The notes beneath the pieces were generated by a model. It made no database searches. It was not told where the DNA came from and saw only the letters and a program-made list of their open reading frames with translations. The translations under genes were made by a program, and so were the position numbers. Positions 9,301-18,739 of a stretch of DNA of 22,091 nucleotides are shown here, in pieces. The first letter of the stretch is position 1, and each line of letters starts with the position of its first letter. The stretch covers positions 56,592-78,682 of the forward strand of contig BFEA01000659.1 of the NCBI GenBank assembly GCA_003427395.1, in the 5' to 3' direction. Origin of the DNA: Chara braunii. Lineage: Eukaryota > Streptophyta > Charophyceae > Charales > Characeae.

Positions 9301-9978
9301 GTGACAGTAGTCTATTGCAGCCGGCGATTTCTCCAGTATGCCCATACCTGGGCCAAATACTGCTGGAATGCATTGAACCGAAGTAATGAAGTATTTAGTT
9401 TATAGAAACCAGACCCTTGGTCCGGTCTTTTCCTGAAAGTCAGCGCCACCATGTACATTTTGTGATCCAAACCCGGGTATGGGCCGGAGGGGAGGATGGC
9501 GGCCAAAGAGAGGCTTACAGCTACTGCCTCCGATGCCAGGATCAAATCGATTCGTGATTTGGAGAGCCTGGCAGGATTGGTGTTACAGATACATGTGAAG
9601 GTGCGCTCGGTGGGGAATATACGACGGAATGTGTCAAAGAGTGAGAGTGAATCGCACAAGTGGTTGATCATGGCCTCATCCTCCTCTTCATTTCTTGCCA
9701 TGGAGGGGGGGACTTGCCAACGGTCCAGCCAACGGTCAGGGGCCGCATTGAAATCCCCTGCTAAGATCATCGGGATACCTTGCGGGATCTTTGCCTGGAT
9801 CCTGCCGAAGAACTCCTCCCGCTCAGGAGCCGTATTGGGGGCGTAGATACAAAAGATACAGATTAGTTCTAATTCCAGCGCCCCCAAAATCGAAACCCAT
9901 TGCGCTTCTTCTGTATCCTGTTCCGAGTGCAGCACCTCCAGCCGGGAGTCCGGCGGGATCCAGATGGCTGTCCCCTAT
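6361..9978 (-). pseudogene. LINE A ORF2: endonuclease (partial), reverse transcriptase, C-terminal zinc finger
   Basis: The protein nicks target DNA and reverse-transcribes the element RNA. On the minus strand 9978-9312 is the C-terminal APE-type endonuclease: Y-A-P-N, G-D-F-N (9747-9758), S-R-I-D-L-I-L-A-S and L-D-H-K. A linker follows to 8770. The RT (about 8755-7880) has Y-R-P-I-T-L-L, F-I-D-F-E-K-A-Y-D, R-Q-S-D-P-I-A-P-F-L-F and an intact F-A-D-D (8048-8059). Distal parts are K-G-G-G-L-G-I-I-D (about 7580) and an H/C zinc motif of zf-RVT type (H-R-C-L-P-T; then C-x2-C and H-x4-C near 6400-6475). Stops lie at 9312, 9198, 9060, 7880, 7367 and 6470; frame changes are near 8755, 7690 and 7500. 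Residues normally found just before D-G-L-P-K-E-F-W are missing, so about 60 bases are probably deleted near 8755. Confidence 0.9.
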
Positions 9979-10605
9979 TGATGCTCATTTCGAAGGCTAG
10001 CTGGAATGCACACATTGCTCTGGTGAGTGCTTTACATGATGAAGATGATGCTCTTATGAGGACAGTCAGGTCATCTGCAAACAAGATTGTGGGGGGGATA
10101 TGGTACTTGTGCGGATTTTGTTATGTCTGCCCCGTGAGTCTGTGGATGGAAGGGTCCTTCGTTAAGAATGAGGCGATGGCTTGCATGATGACGAGGAAGA
10201 TTGGGGCTGCCAAGGGGTTACCTGTCTGACCGATCTGGACATTTTGTACTTGTTGGGGATGTGACCGTTGACTTGTACTGCCCCCATCGGGTCGTTGTAG
10301 AGGACTCCTACCCATTTCCTGAAGTTCCTGAAGTTCGGTCCTACTCCCATTGTTTCCGTGCACTGTTGTAAGAAGTCCCAGTTGACTTGATTGTATGCTT
10401 TTCCGAGGTCAAAGAAACAGATTGCTGCGTTCATTTGTTCGTCTTGGATGTATCTCACTGATTCTGCTAGGGTCATGACATTGTCTAGGATGAACCGGCG
10501 TAGGATGAATCCAGGTTGGTCTATATGAAAGCAGTTTTTGGTGATCTTTTGAATTCTGTTGGCTAGTAGTTTTGCCAAGATCTTGTAGGCTAGTGTTAGT
10601 AGCTC
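9979..10605 (-). pseudogene. LINE B reverse transcriptase fragment
   Basis: In sense order it reads L-L-T-L-A-Y-K-I-L-A-K, I-D-Q-P-G-F-I, D-N-V-M-T-L-A, F-F-D-L-G-K-A-Y-N-Q-V-N-W (motif A), a G-N-P-L-A-A-P-I-F-L block and F-A-D-D-L-T-V-L (about 10073-10084), ending shortly after. There is a 1-base frame change near 10228 and a TAA at 10121-10123. It is the same RT type as elements A and C but clearly diverged from both. It overlaps homologous positions of element C, so it is not that element's missing half. Weak resemblance to the preceding RT residues may extend to about 10690. Confidence 0.85.
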
Positions 10606-11200
10606 TTATTTGGCTTGTATCTCAGTGCATTGTGCTTTCTGATTGGGACACGACCATCTGGTCTTCATCGTGATATTGCAATTTGGTTTTCTGTCTATTG
10701 CTCTCTCTCATTTTCCTTGCACATGTGACAGGGCCTAGGACTGGAACTGGAAGTGGGACCAGGCGGACAACTATGAAATCCTTTCATATCAATCAAGTGT
10801 CCTTTGGGATTATAATATTGTTGCTTGGGTTCTGCTGCAGGGCACGTTTACGAACCCTGATTCCTTGGAAGTGCAGTGTATGACTGTTTTCCACGTAATC
10901 ACATGGGATGTGATGCCAAGCAAAGTAACTGTTTTGTGTGACATTCATATGGTTCCATCGATTTGTGTTCTGTTCTGAGCAGGTATCCCAGCATGAGAGA
11001 TGCTCTACTTGCAACAGGGCGGGCCATTTACTACTCCATTTGTGAATGGTAAGATCATGATCCTGCAGGTAGGATAAGGGAAGGAAAATCAGCTGGCTGA
11101 AGATCGAGTCTTCCTTCGAGACAGAGATTAAAATTGGGACGATACATAGAATGACCCCTGCACAAGGATGACACATGTAAATCTAGAAATGGTCCCAAAA
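10606..11200. other. no recognisable feature
   Basis: Mixed-composition sequence without a credible ORF, RNA gene or repeat that I can recognise. The first 80 bases may be decayed LINE B sequence. Confidence 0.5.
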
Positions 11201-11220
11201 CAAAAAAGAATTCCATTTTG

Positions 11221-11372
11221 GTAGAACCGGACTCCGGACCGAATCCGGACCCCGGACCCCGGACTTCCTGGCGACATCCAGACTTCCGGAAAACCGGAAT
11301 ATTCCGGAATATCCGGACCGGACCGGAAGCCCTGTCCGGATGCCTGTCCGGAACCCCTGTATTTTCCGGGGC
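11221..11372. repeat. TCCGGA-rich repeat cluster 1
   Basis: A dense run of CCGGA/TCCGG units with variable short spacers; TCCGGA itself is a palindrome. It is preceded by ccattttggtagaa, and cluster 2 contains the near-identical cccatttttggtagaa, so the two clusters are diverged copies of one repeat type. Confidence 0.8.
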
Positions 11373-11406
11373 AAAAAAAAAACCACGACTGTGGGGTGGA
11401 ATACTC

Positions 11407-11468
11407 NNNNNNNNNNNNNNNNNNNNNNNNNNNNNNNNNNNNNNNNNNNNNNNNNNNNNNNNNNNNNN
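11407..11468. other. assembly gap (62 N)
   Basis: A run of N separates cluster 1 from the sequence beginning ggggggaatg. The true length is unknown, and reading frames that appear to span it are not interpretable. Confidence 1.
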
Positions 11469-12419
11469 GGGGGGAATGCTTGATCTCAGGTCTGCATCTC
11501 AACAGTTCATGGGCGTGCAACAGAAGGCTGAATTATGTCGTTGGGCCGCACTGGCTATATCACCGGCCCCCGGTAATTCAGAAATATTTCATTCTGGTCA
11601 TCTGATTGTATCTGGATTCGAACTTGGGTCTGTATTTCAACAGGTCGTGGGCGTGCAAAGTGGGCTAGGCCCGATGGAATGCCATTGGCATTTTGCCTAC
11701 GGTCACGTGAAAAGCCTGCGTGTGAAAAATAGGCAAACAAAAGAACTAAAAGAACCCGCCAAGTGGCGGGCAGAGGGAAACGTGGAACAGAAAGTCCCTC
11801 CCCCCCGTTGCAGGCCCTCTTCTGATGGGCGTTTTTTTTCCTTCTTAAAATGGCATATTCGTTTTTGTTTTTTTTTTTCTGTTCTTCTTGTTTGTCGTTT
11901 GCTGGAATGTAGAAAGCATGCAATCGTGGGCAGGTGCGCACGCCTTGAAAGGACAAGCCATGCCAATCTGCCAAACACATGGAAAAAAAACAACATAAAA
12001 ACAAAAAAAAATAGGTCCCGTTGGAGAGCGGCCATACAGCTCGGCTCCACTACTCACCATACGCACAAAAGACAGAAAATGTGGTGGTGTATTTTTCCAT
12101 GTTGTAGCAGAAGATTCATTTTCATTTTGCGCTTGGTGAGTAGTGGACCCAGGCCCAAAGCCCCCAGAGTCATTGCAGGCGCCCGTTCTGACAGGTGCTG
12201 GTTTTTTTTTTTTTTCCCGCTGTTTTTTTTTTGAAAGTAGGATCTTCTTTTTTCGTTTTTTTTTCAGACTTGCTTCGTTTTGGGGGGCAACGTGGGGGGG
12301 AATGTAGTCATGTACTAAGCAACCTATCAAGGGAAGATACGGGCGCGTCTGATAGTGCACAGTTCGTTTGCGTTTGCTTTGAAATGAGTGCAGGGCGGGA
12401 AAAGAAAACTTAGGGCCTC
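11469..12419. other. no gene; homopolymer-rich sequence with an inverted repeat
   Basis: Many runs of A or T of 8-13 bases. Long apparent ORFs on both strands are built from Lys/Phe homopolymer codons and lack any family motif, so I do not call them. The inverted repeat at 12044-12148 is listed separately. Confidence 0.6.
12044..12148. repeat. imperfect inverted repeat (foldback)
   Basis: tccactactcacca near 12046-12059 is matched by its complement tggtgagtagtgga near 12134-12147. Pairing continues inward, with mismatches, through gcacaaaa and ttttgcgc and on to gaaaatg and cattttc. Arms are about 25-35 bases with a central loop of a few tens of bases. Confidence 0.75.
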
Positions 12420-12775
12420 CGTCCGGCCCTGTCTGGACACCACATCCAAATCTGAAAAAAACGCCCAGCATTTTTCCACAGCGGGCCAAAATGGATGAAA
12501 ACGACCTGGGCCGCCTGAAAAAAAATTGGGCTACCCCCCATTTTCCCACCATCCGGACCAGGATCCGGAAACCTGGACCGGACGCTGGACGCCGGTCAGT
12601 CCGGATCCCTGTCCGGCTGTCCGGATCGTAGCTATGGGTAGAACCGAAGAAGCAAAGAGTCTCCCATTTTTGGTAGAAGCAAGCATGGTAACCAGCCGGA
12701 CGTGCGGACCGGGTTCCAGACAGTCCGGAACAACATCTTGGGGTCCAGTGTCCGGTCCGTGATGTCCGGAGGGTG
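12420..12775. repeat. TCCGGA-rich repeat cluster 2
   Basis: Repeated ccgga and tccgg units, densest at 12550-12625 and 12690-12770, with the same tttttggtagaa block as cluster 1. No coding signal. Repeated CG within CCGG suggests CpG that has either been protected from deamination or was recently amplified. Confidence 0.75.
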
Positions 12776-12793
12776 GCGCCCAGGAAAAAAAAA

Positions 12794-12834
12794 AGGGGCG
12801 GCCCAGGATGTTTTTCGTGTCCTGGCCGGCCCCT
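12794..12834. repeat. GC-rich hairpin
   Basis: 15-base arms (12794-12808 and 12820-12834) complementary at 13 positions around an 11-base T-rich loop. It lies just after the TCCGGA cluster. Confidence 0.75.
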
Positions 12835-12931
12835 GAAAAATAACGGGATGAATTTTCGGTGTCGTTTCACCCCACCGAACAGGGCCGAGAGCCCCGGACA
12901 GAAGACATCTAAACGGCCCAAGACATCCACT

Positions 12932-12934
<3 letters not shown>

Positions 12935-12980
<46 letters not shown>
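12935..12980. repeat. (GA)n microsatellite
   Basis: 23 uninterrupted GA units. Confidence 0.98.
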
Positions 12981-12983
<3 letters not shown>

Positions 12984-13884
12984 CTGATAGTGCTGCGAGT
13001 CTGAAGACTTCGAAGTTCTGAATTGAACCTCGAAGTTTGAACTTTTAACTTATATGAAGTTATGATTCTTATGAACTGGAACATGAGCGAGAGCGATAGA
13101 CAGAATTCCAAATTGCAAAGTCACGCTGTAGCCCAGATAGTGCACAATGCACCGAGTTATCAGCCAAATAAGAGCACAACAATGAACTCAAATGTCAATG
13201 TCGACACTCTCTGTCCGCACCAACACAGTATCCAATGTCGCTCTTCTTTATTGGCGCTCAGCGCCCTGCCTATCTACTCAGCACCTATCCTAGCCTACAC
13301 TACGTTCATGCAAAGGAATCACTTCGTTGCCGAAGACCAATGTACGTGACGATGTTGCCAATGCAGACTGCCAGCATACACCAGGTACGTGTCTCTCTCC
13401 TCTCACATCACCCCTCGACTTCCCACAGTGTGCCCACATGACACCCAAAGACCCCCATCACCATCACCAACCTTCGCTGAGCAAGCCCGGCTATGGCTGC
13501 TCAGCGCCCGCTGCACCAGCAGCGCCCAACACCACAATGCGTCCGTAGCGCTCAAACCAGCAGCGCTGCCGCCAGCAAGCACACGGCCAGAAATGCCCTC
13601 TGGCTGCCGTGCTCACTTTCCTTTATGGAAAGTGAGCTCTGCCTTGTCGAGCTCTGGGCCTGGCTGGGCGAGTTTCCAGTAGCTTCCAGTCGGGCCCCAG
13701 TGTTTGTGCCCAGGCCCCCAGTTGCTGTTACAGGCCTGGGCCCTTTACCGTTGGGCACGCCCAGGTAGCCCACGAGGCTACAAGTGTTCACTGTGATCTC
13801 ATTGGCTGCTGGCCAGTGTGTGACAAAGATGCTGCATCTCATTGGCGTGCGGCCGTTCTGTGATGTGTCGGCCTCTGGTGGCTC
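12981..13884. other. no gene recognised
   Basis: Mixed sequence with short ORFs on both strands but no family motif. It contains an 11-bp perfect hairpin at 13611-13637 and an atctcattggc direct repeat near 13796 and 13837. It abuts the abrupt end of LINE C. Confidence 0.55.
13611..13637. repeat. perfect 11-bp hairpin
   Basis: gctcactttcc (13611-13621) and its exact complement ggaaagtgagc (13627-13637) around a tttat loop. Confidence 0.9.
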
Positions 13885-15847
13885 ACTTGATCGTACACCT
13901 TTTCAAAGTCGAAAAATAAGATCGCCGCTTGCATTTGTTTTTCTGTGATCTTCTTAGCCGCCTCGTTTAGAGCCATCACATTATCCAAATGTATCCACTC
14001 GGGATGAATCCTACTTGGTCGATGAGAAAGCAACTGTTTGTTAGTTTTATGATTTTGTTGGCTAATGCCTTTGCTAGGATTTTGTACGGCGTTGTGAGAA
14101 GTGAGATTGGTCTGTAGTTCTTGAGGTCCTCCTTATCTCCCTTTTTGTATATTAGTGACACTACGCTGGTGCTTAGAAATTGACCCAGGCCTCTCCTTTC
14201 CCGGCTGTCGTTGATGAAGTTCAAGAGGTCGTTGCCCAGTGTTGGCCAAAACTGGATCCAAAATTCTTTGGACAGGCCATCAATTCCTGGTGCTTTGTCA
14301 TTTCCCATCTGGGATAAGGCTTCGTGAAGTTCCCCTATGGTGATTGGTTTGTCCAAGTCTTCCGTTTGTTCTTGGGTAATCGTTATCTCTAGGTAGGTCA
14401 TCATGTGTTGACGGGCTTTGATGTTTGTTGTTGGGGGGGGGAGAGGGGGTTTTGGACTCCTAGAGGTTGGAGTAAAAGGACTGGCTTTCTTACCATGTCT
14501 GTGCCGGCTGACTTTGTCGTCCCCTGGTTTGCTGTGTCCTCCAGCCCCTCGATTGTGATGTTCCTTGCGTTAGCCTTGATCTTGGAAAAAAAGAATTTGG
14601 ACATGGATTCATTCAGGATGTAGTCATTCATACGAGCGCGTATCTATAGGCCTTTGAGTTCCCATCTTCTCCATTCATTTAGTTCATCCTTGATAGATTG
14701 GAGTAAGTCGTGGTAGAAGGAATTGGAGGGATCCGATGCTAGGCTGGTTTTTGCGATGTGGAGTAAGATTTGTAGTTCTTCCTTCTTGTGTTTGCGTTTT
14801 GCTGCTATGCTTCTAGACTCTGCTGAGACCGTCTAAGACAGGTCCATGAAGCTGTCTATGAACCATTTGTGTCTGTCCTAGAGTTTCTTCTGGTCTGGCT
14901 GCATGAACCACCGGTTCCATCTGAGTGTCTCGGTCATGCGTTCAGTGGATAGGAGTGAGTTGTCGAGTCTAAAGAAGCCTTGTCCTTTTTCTACCGGAGA
15001 GTTGAAGTTGAGGAGCAAGTAGGTTGGTTTGTGGTCGAGCCCCTTGAAGGCTGCTGCTGGTAGGATACCGGCCTCCTTTATTGCTCCCTGCAGCATGTCT
15101 GAAATTAGGAAGAAATCGATTCGTGATAGTGATGTGTGGTTAGATCGGTTTCTCTTGACTAGGGAGAAGGCTTTCTTGCATGGGTGGAGGATTCAGAATG
15201 GGTTGACCACGTCGAACTCTATCATGATGTTTTGTAGGTGAGTGCTTGCTCTTGTGGGCCCCAACAACACTGCCCGAGAAATGCGATCCAGGCTGAGGTC
15301 CATCATAGTGTTCCAGTCGCCTGCTATAATTAGCGGTAGCGGGGTCGAGAAAAGTGATTTGATGTGGTCGAAGAAACCTTAGGCGTTCGGCTTCTGTGTT
15401 GGGGGCGTATAGGCTTAGGATTCTGATCTCTTCCCCTTGCCATGTGATTTGGATCCATGACCATCTCCCTTCCGCTGTGTCTCCTTCGTCGTTACTTACC
15501 AGACCCTCAAACCATATTTTGGAAGTAGTTGGTATGAGGATTGTTGTGCCAGGGTTGCTTTGGTCCACTTTGTTGGACCATAGTGAGAAAGGGCATCCCC
15601 CTAGGCTTTTCTCCACGGTCCTCTTTATTCTGGTGTGGTTAGTGAGGTTGGATAGGTGGGTCTCTTGTAGGAGAATGATGTCGGGTTTGGCCTTTCTTTT
15701 TTCTGCGAGGTCGAGTCCGATGTCTCGTAGTTTGTCGTCTTCGGTGAGAATGTTGCCCAGTCCGTTGACATTCCAACTGTGGATCGTCAGCCCTCTTGCT
15801 TGCCAGTCCATTCTCACTGTCCCATGCTGATTTTCGTTGTTGTCCAT
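13885..15847 (-). pseudogene. LINE C ORF2: APE endonuclease and truncated reverse transcriptase
   Basis: ATG at 15847, 4 bases after the ORF1 stop. The endonuclease begins S-W-N-V-N-G-L (about 15760-15780), with Q-E-T-H-L (15653-15667), L-Y-A-P-N (about 15400), then after a 1-base shift near 15385 G-D-W-N (about 15310-15321), S-R-I-D-F-F and L-D-H-K. The catalytic residues typical of APE-like LINE endonucleases are therefore visible. A linker with S-M-S-K-F-F-F-S-K follows (about 14600). The RT starts at A-P-G-I-D-G-L-S-K-E-F-W and continues through Y-R-P-I-S-L-L to F-F-D-F-E-K-V-Y-D-Q-V (motif A), where homology stops. Stops: 15193, 14878, 14833, 14644. Frame changes: near 15385, at a G run near 14436-14445, and near 14000. 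Confidence 0.9.
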
Positions 15848-15851
15848 TCGA

Positions 15852-17234
15852 TTACGTCTGACGGGTTGTTGTATGCAACTTTGCTTGTTTTATTTTCTTT
15901 GAGGTTGATAGATATTGTGCGGAGTTCAGTTGGGGGGGGTGGCATTGGGGTCTCTTATCAGCCGCTGCTGTGGTACCTGCGCGGCCAGCTCTGATTCCTC
16001 CGGTTCGACCGCTGCCGTCGTTTGCCCTTCTCCCGGCGATGGATCCCAGGCTGTATCCTCCCATGCTACCCTCGGGTGTTGGGGTGGTACCTATCCCGTC
16101 AGAGCTCGGGGATACCTTGTCGTTCAGCCCGTCGTCGTCGTCGTACTCCCTCATGTGCCTGTCCTCATCCGCCGGTTCCAGGTACAGTGGCACAACTCCG
16201 TCCTGTAGGCAATGTATTGTGGATAGGATGTGCGATCTGATGATGGCAGGCAGGGAATCGGCCATGACCTCCGTCGGGCACATCTTGCCTGCAAGTGTGC
16301 TGTATGGCACGGCGGTCACGGTGTTCCATGCTCTCCACACCGACCCCTCATGCAGCCTTGCTTTTTCTTCTAATTTTACAAGGAATGGTTCAAAAGATCT
16401 AGCTGTGACGAGTTCCTGGTCGATCTTGTTCGAGTCTTCCCCGAGGGGGACGGGGATTCCGTAGACACCTAAGGGGGAGTCTTCAGATATGCCTTCCCTG
16501 ATTGTTCTGGCTAGTGTTCGATGGTCTCCCGCGGTCGGGAAGGCGAAGGATATGTCTGTGGCTACCTGCCACTCCCCGAACTTCTTTCTGTACCGGATGG
16601 GGACCAAGGGTCTAACTGGCTTGATAGTTTTGCGATCTGAGGTAGCTTTCTCTGTGACATGGGGGGCCTTGTTGTCTGCCACGTTTTGGATGGTGCAGTA
16701 CTCGTTTTTGTGGCTTTTTTGGTATTCTGTGTTTTGATCAAACAGGCACTTTGTTTGAGCGACGATGATGGCAATCTCCTGTTTGAGGGATCGCTGCTCG
16801 TTGCCATTTCCTTCCGTGTCTGTCATTGATTTTCTGGGTCTCTTGCCCCTGCCCTTTGAGGGCTTCCACTTCTTCGGTACCATGTCTCTGATTGGGTCCT
16901 TGTGGACCTGAGTTTCTGCACTGGAGCCGGACTCCGAGCTCGAGTTGTCTCTTTCCCTCTTTTTCTCATGATATCTGAAGGCGCTGAATTCTGACAACTC
17001 GCTCTGTTCTCTCAGGACGTCGTAGGTGTTCGTGGATGCGTGGATGCTTGCTACTGGGCCCTTGCTGCTCCGGCCTGTCTTCTCCTGATGCTTCATGCAT
17101 GCCATTCTGATGTCGAATTCTTTCTCCCTCTCATTTCTGGCTCTTTCCAGATATTCCTGCAGCCAGGCAATGGGGGAGTCTCCCTGTTCTTTTGGTTTGC
17201 CTACGCTGTCGCTCTTGGAGGGAGATATGTCCAT
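15852..17234 (-). CDS. uninterrupted C-terminal half of LINE C ORF1, or separate ORF; function unknown
   Basis: From the first ATG (17234) there are 460 codons without a stop; the open frame reaches up to TAA 17337-17339. I do not recognise the family. Visible: a charged helical segment rich in Glu/Arg near residues 20-45, a Ser/Glu-rich acidic patch near 95-110, a strongly basic K-K-W-K-P-S-K-G-R-G-K-R-P-R-K segment near 120-135 that could be a nuclear-localisation or RNA-binding patch, and a likely globular part at residues 210-380. An Asp-rich run and a Gly/Ser/Arg-rich tail close it. It ends 4 bases before the ORF2 ATG. It could be the C-terminal half of ORF1 (same frame) or an extra ORF. 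It is the longest intact coding stretch in the window, although flanked by decayed ones. Confidence 0.6.
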   Translation of the reverse strand: MDISPSKSDSVGKPKEQGDSPIAWLQEYLERARNEREKEFDIRMACMKHQEKTGRSSKGPVASIHASTNTYDVLREQSELSEFSAFRYHEKKRERDNSSSESGSSAETQVHKDPIRDMVPKKWKPSKGRGKRPRKSMTDTEGNGNEQRSLKQEIAIIVAQTKCLFDQNTEYQKSHKNEYCTIQNVADNKAPHVTEKATSDRKTIKPVRPLVPIRYRKKFGEWQVATDISFAFPTAGDHRTLARTIREGISEDSPLGVYGIPVPLGEDSNKIDQELVTARSFEPFLVKLEEKARLHEGSVWRAWNTVTAVPYSTLAGKMCPTEVMADSLPAIIRSHILSTIHCLQDGVVPLYLEPADEDRHMREYDDDDGLNDKVSPSSDGIGTTPTPEGSMGGYSLGSIAGRRANDGSGRTGGIRAGRAGTTAAADKRPQCHPPQLNSAQYLSTSKKIKQAKLHTTTRQT

Positions 17235-17848
17235 TCCTTTGTGAGTACAGTCCTGACCTGTTATCGGGGTGGGGTCCAAGATCTTCGGGGCTGTCTGTGC
17301 GCTCTGTGTGTCAGCGGGGGTGCTCCCCTTATCAGTTTATTTGTTCTTTTTTATTTTCTTTCCATCCTGTATCTCGGTGTTCTCCTTTTGTGGGGCGGCC
17401 TGTCTCTTGAGGGAGGGGTCCGTCTAAAAGGTGTGTTCCTCGATGATCTGTTTGGCTGCGTTCAGGATGTCGTTGTCATCCTCTCGCTTGGCGAGGGCGT
17501 CTGAAGTCTGCTGTCTGATTGACTCAAGATCCCACAGCAGGTCTTCATGTTTCTTCTCTTCTTTGATCGCCCGGGAGTCCACCACCGGGTCTGAGTAAAT
17601 TTTCCCTGGGATCCTTTTTATCTTCTTTGCTCCCACGTGGTGCCATTTGCTGTTTGATGGTGGAAAGATGTCTGGCTGTTTGATTGTCGGGGTTGTGTTC
17701 GTGTATGTCCATATCCACTTGGGCTCTAGGGTATTGTCGTCGAAGACCCAGCCGTTGTAATCTGGTCATTGACAAACCAGATACCTTTGGCCTCTTCAAC
17801 TTCGACGAGCATGTTTTGTCTCAGTTTTTTTGGTTCAGGGGAGCGTGG

Positions 17849-17896
17849 GCATTTAGGATCTGTTCCCAAATGGCCTCTTTCTCTGCACCTGAAGCA
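17849..17896 (-). other. zinc knuckle in ORF1, C-x2-C-x4-H-x6-C
   Basis: Sixteen residues with Cys, Cys, His, Cys and a Gly-His pair as in retroviral-type knuckles. The last spacing is six, where four is usual. It is surrounded by basic and Pro-rich residues. The knuckle probably binds nucleic acid. Confidence 0.8.
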
Positions 17897-18739
17897 GATT
17901 GGCGAGGCTTTGGTAGACACTGTTATTGACGTGACTTTGTCCCCAATGAGACATTGCCACTCCTCTGGGAACACCGGGGGGTCGTCCGTCCATACCTCCA
18001 GGATTGCTGTTACGGAATCGCAGTGGGGGGCCAGGAAGTCGGGCGTGGGGAGGACCCACTTTAACACTTTGTTTGCTGGGTATTGGACTTCCAATCGGTC
18101 CTTAATCAGGGGATGGCCTCTGGGTGGGATGTTGTCGAATTGTACCCAGAACTGCTCTGACCCTACACCGCTGTTTGTAGGAGGCAGCCGGTGAGACTTC
18201 AGCTCGTTGGGCTGTCTCCGGTTTCCGGCGTGACAGGGTGCAGACAGATCCATCGCAGTTTAAGGTTTCACATTTCTCCAACATGTGCGTTGCCTGGTCT
18301 GCATCTTTGAAGACCACGATCATCATGGTTCTACCCAGGCCTAGCAGGGAGAACTTGTCAACCTCTGTTTTGATGTTCTCATGTTCCTGAATGGTTTTCA
18401 CCAACCATTTCCTTTTCTCGATGGAGAAGAGTCTCGCACCGGCATTGGAGAAGGAGAAGATGAGTGCGTGCTTCTCGTATGTTGCGTTGGTGTCGGCGAT
18501 CTTGTCTTTTGGGTACGCCCAAGCGGTCACTTCCTTATCGGTATTGTCTTTAACGTTTCTGACCTTGATTGTGACTCTCTCCCCTTTAATTTTTGGGGCT
18601 TCCAACAGGAAGCGAAGTGTCTCATGATCCACGTTGGATGCGATTTGGGATGAGTCCTTTGAGGTGGCTGTTTTTGTTGCTGTAGCGGCGTTGGTAGTTT
18701 TGGGCCATGCTTGCTGCTGTGCTTTTGTTTTTTCTTCAA

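Larger units (their letters stand above)
6301..10605 (-). mobile_element. composite LINE: element A (6301-9978) joined to a piece of element B (9979-10605)
   Basis: Both parts are L1-like non-LTR retrotransposon sequence on the minus strand. Element A runs from the middle of the endonuclease through RT to the C-terminal zinc finger and an (ATTG)n end at 6301. Directly upstream in the sense direction, instead of the N-terminal endonuclease, the sequence is the RT domain of another LINE. The left flank is the gypsy leader (PBS and hairpin). I could not find a convincing target-site duplication, so whether this is one insertion event is unproven. Confidence 0.8.

Noticed and set aside
6295-10700. 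Target-site duplication for the A/B LINE composite (acaatcgaagatgg on the left)
   Set aside because: Only partial look-alikes occur near 10660 and 20107; none is convincing.
11218-12234. 338-codon open frame on the plus strand
   Set aside because: It spans the N gap, so continuity is unknown, and the remainder is low-complexity repeat.
11845-12930. 361-codon open frame on the minus strand
   Set aside because: It is made of homopolymer Lys/Phe runs and TCCGGA repeat codons, crosses a repeat cluster and hairpins, and shows no domain motif.
13611-13637. Bacterial-type intrinsic terminator
   Set aside because: No T-run after the stem and the context is eukaryotic repeat DNA.
15396-15830. 144-codon plus-strand frame
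   Set aside because: Antisense of the LINE C endonuclease, whose motifs are clear on the other strand.
17040-17504. 154-codon frame with hydrophobic stretches that could look like membrane segments
   Set aside because: It is the antisense shadow of the charged LINE C ORF1.
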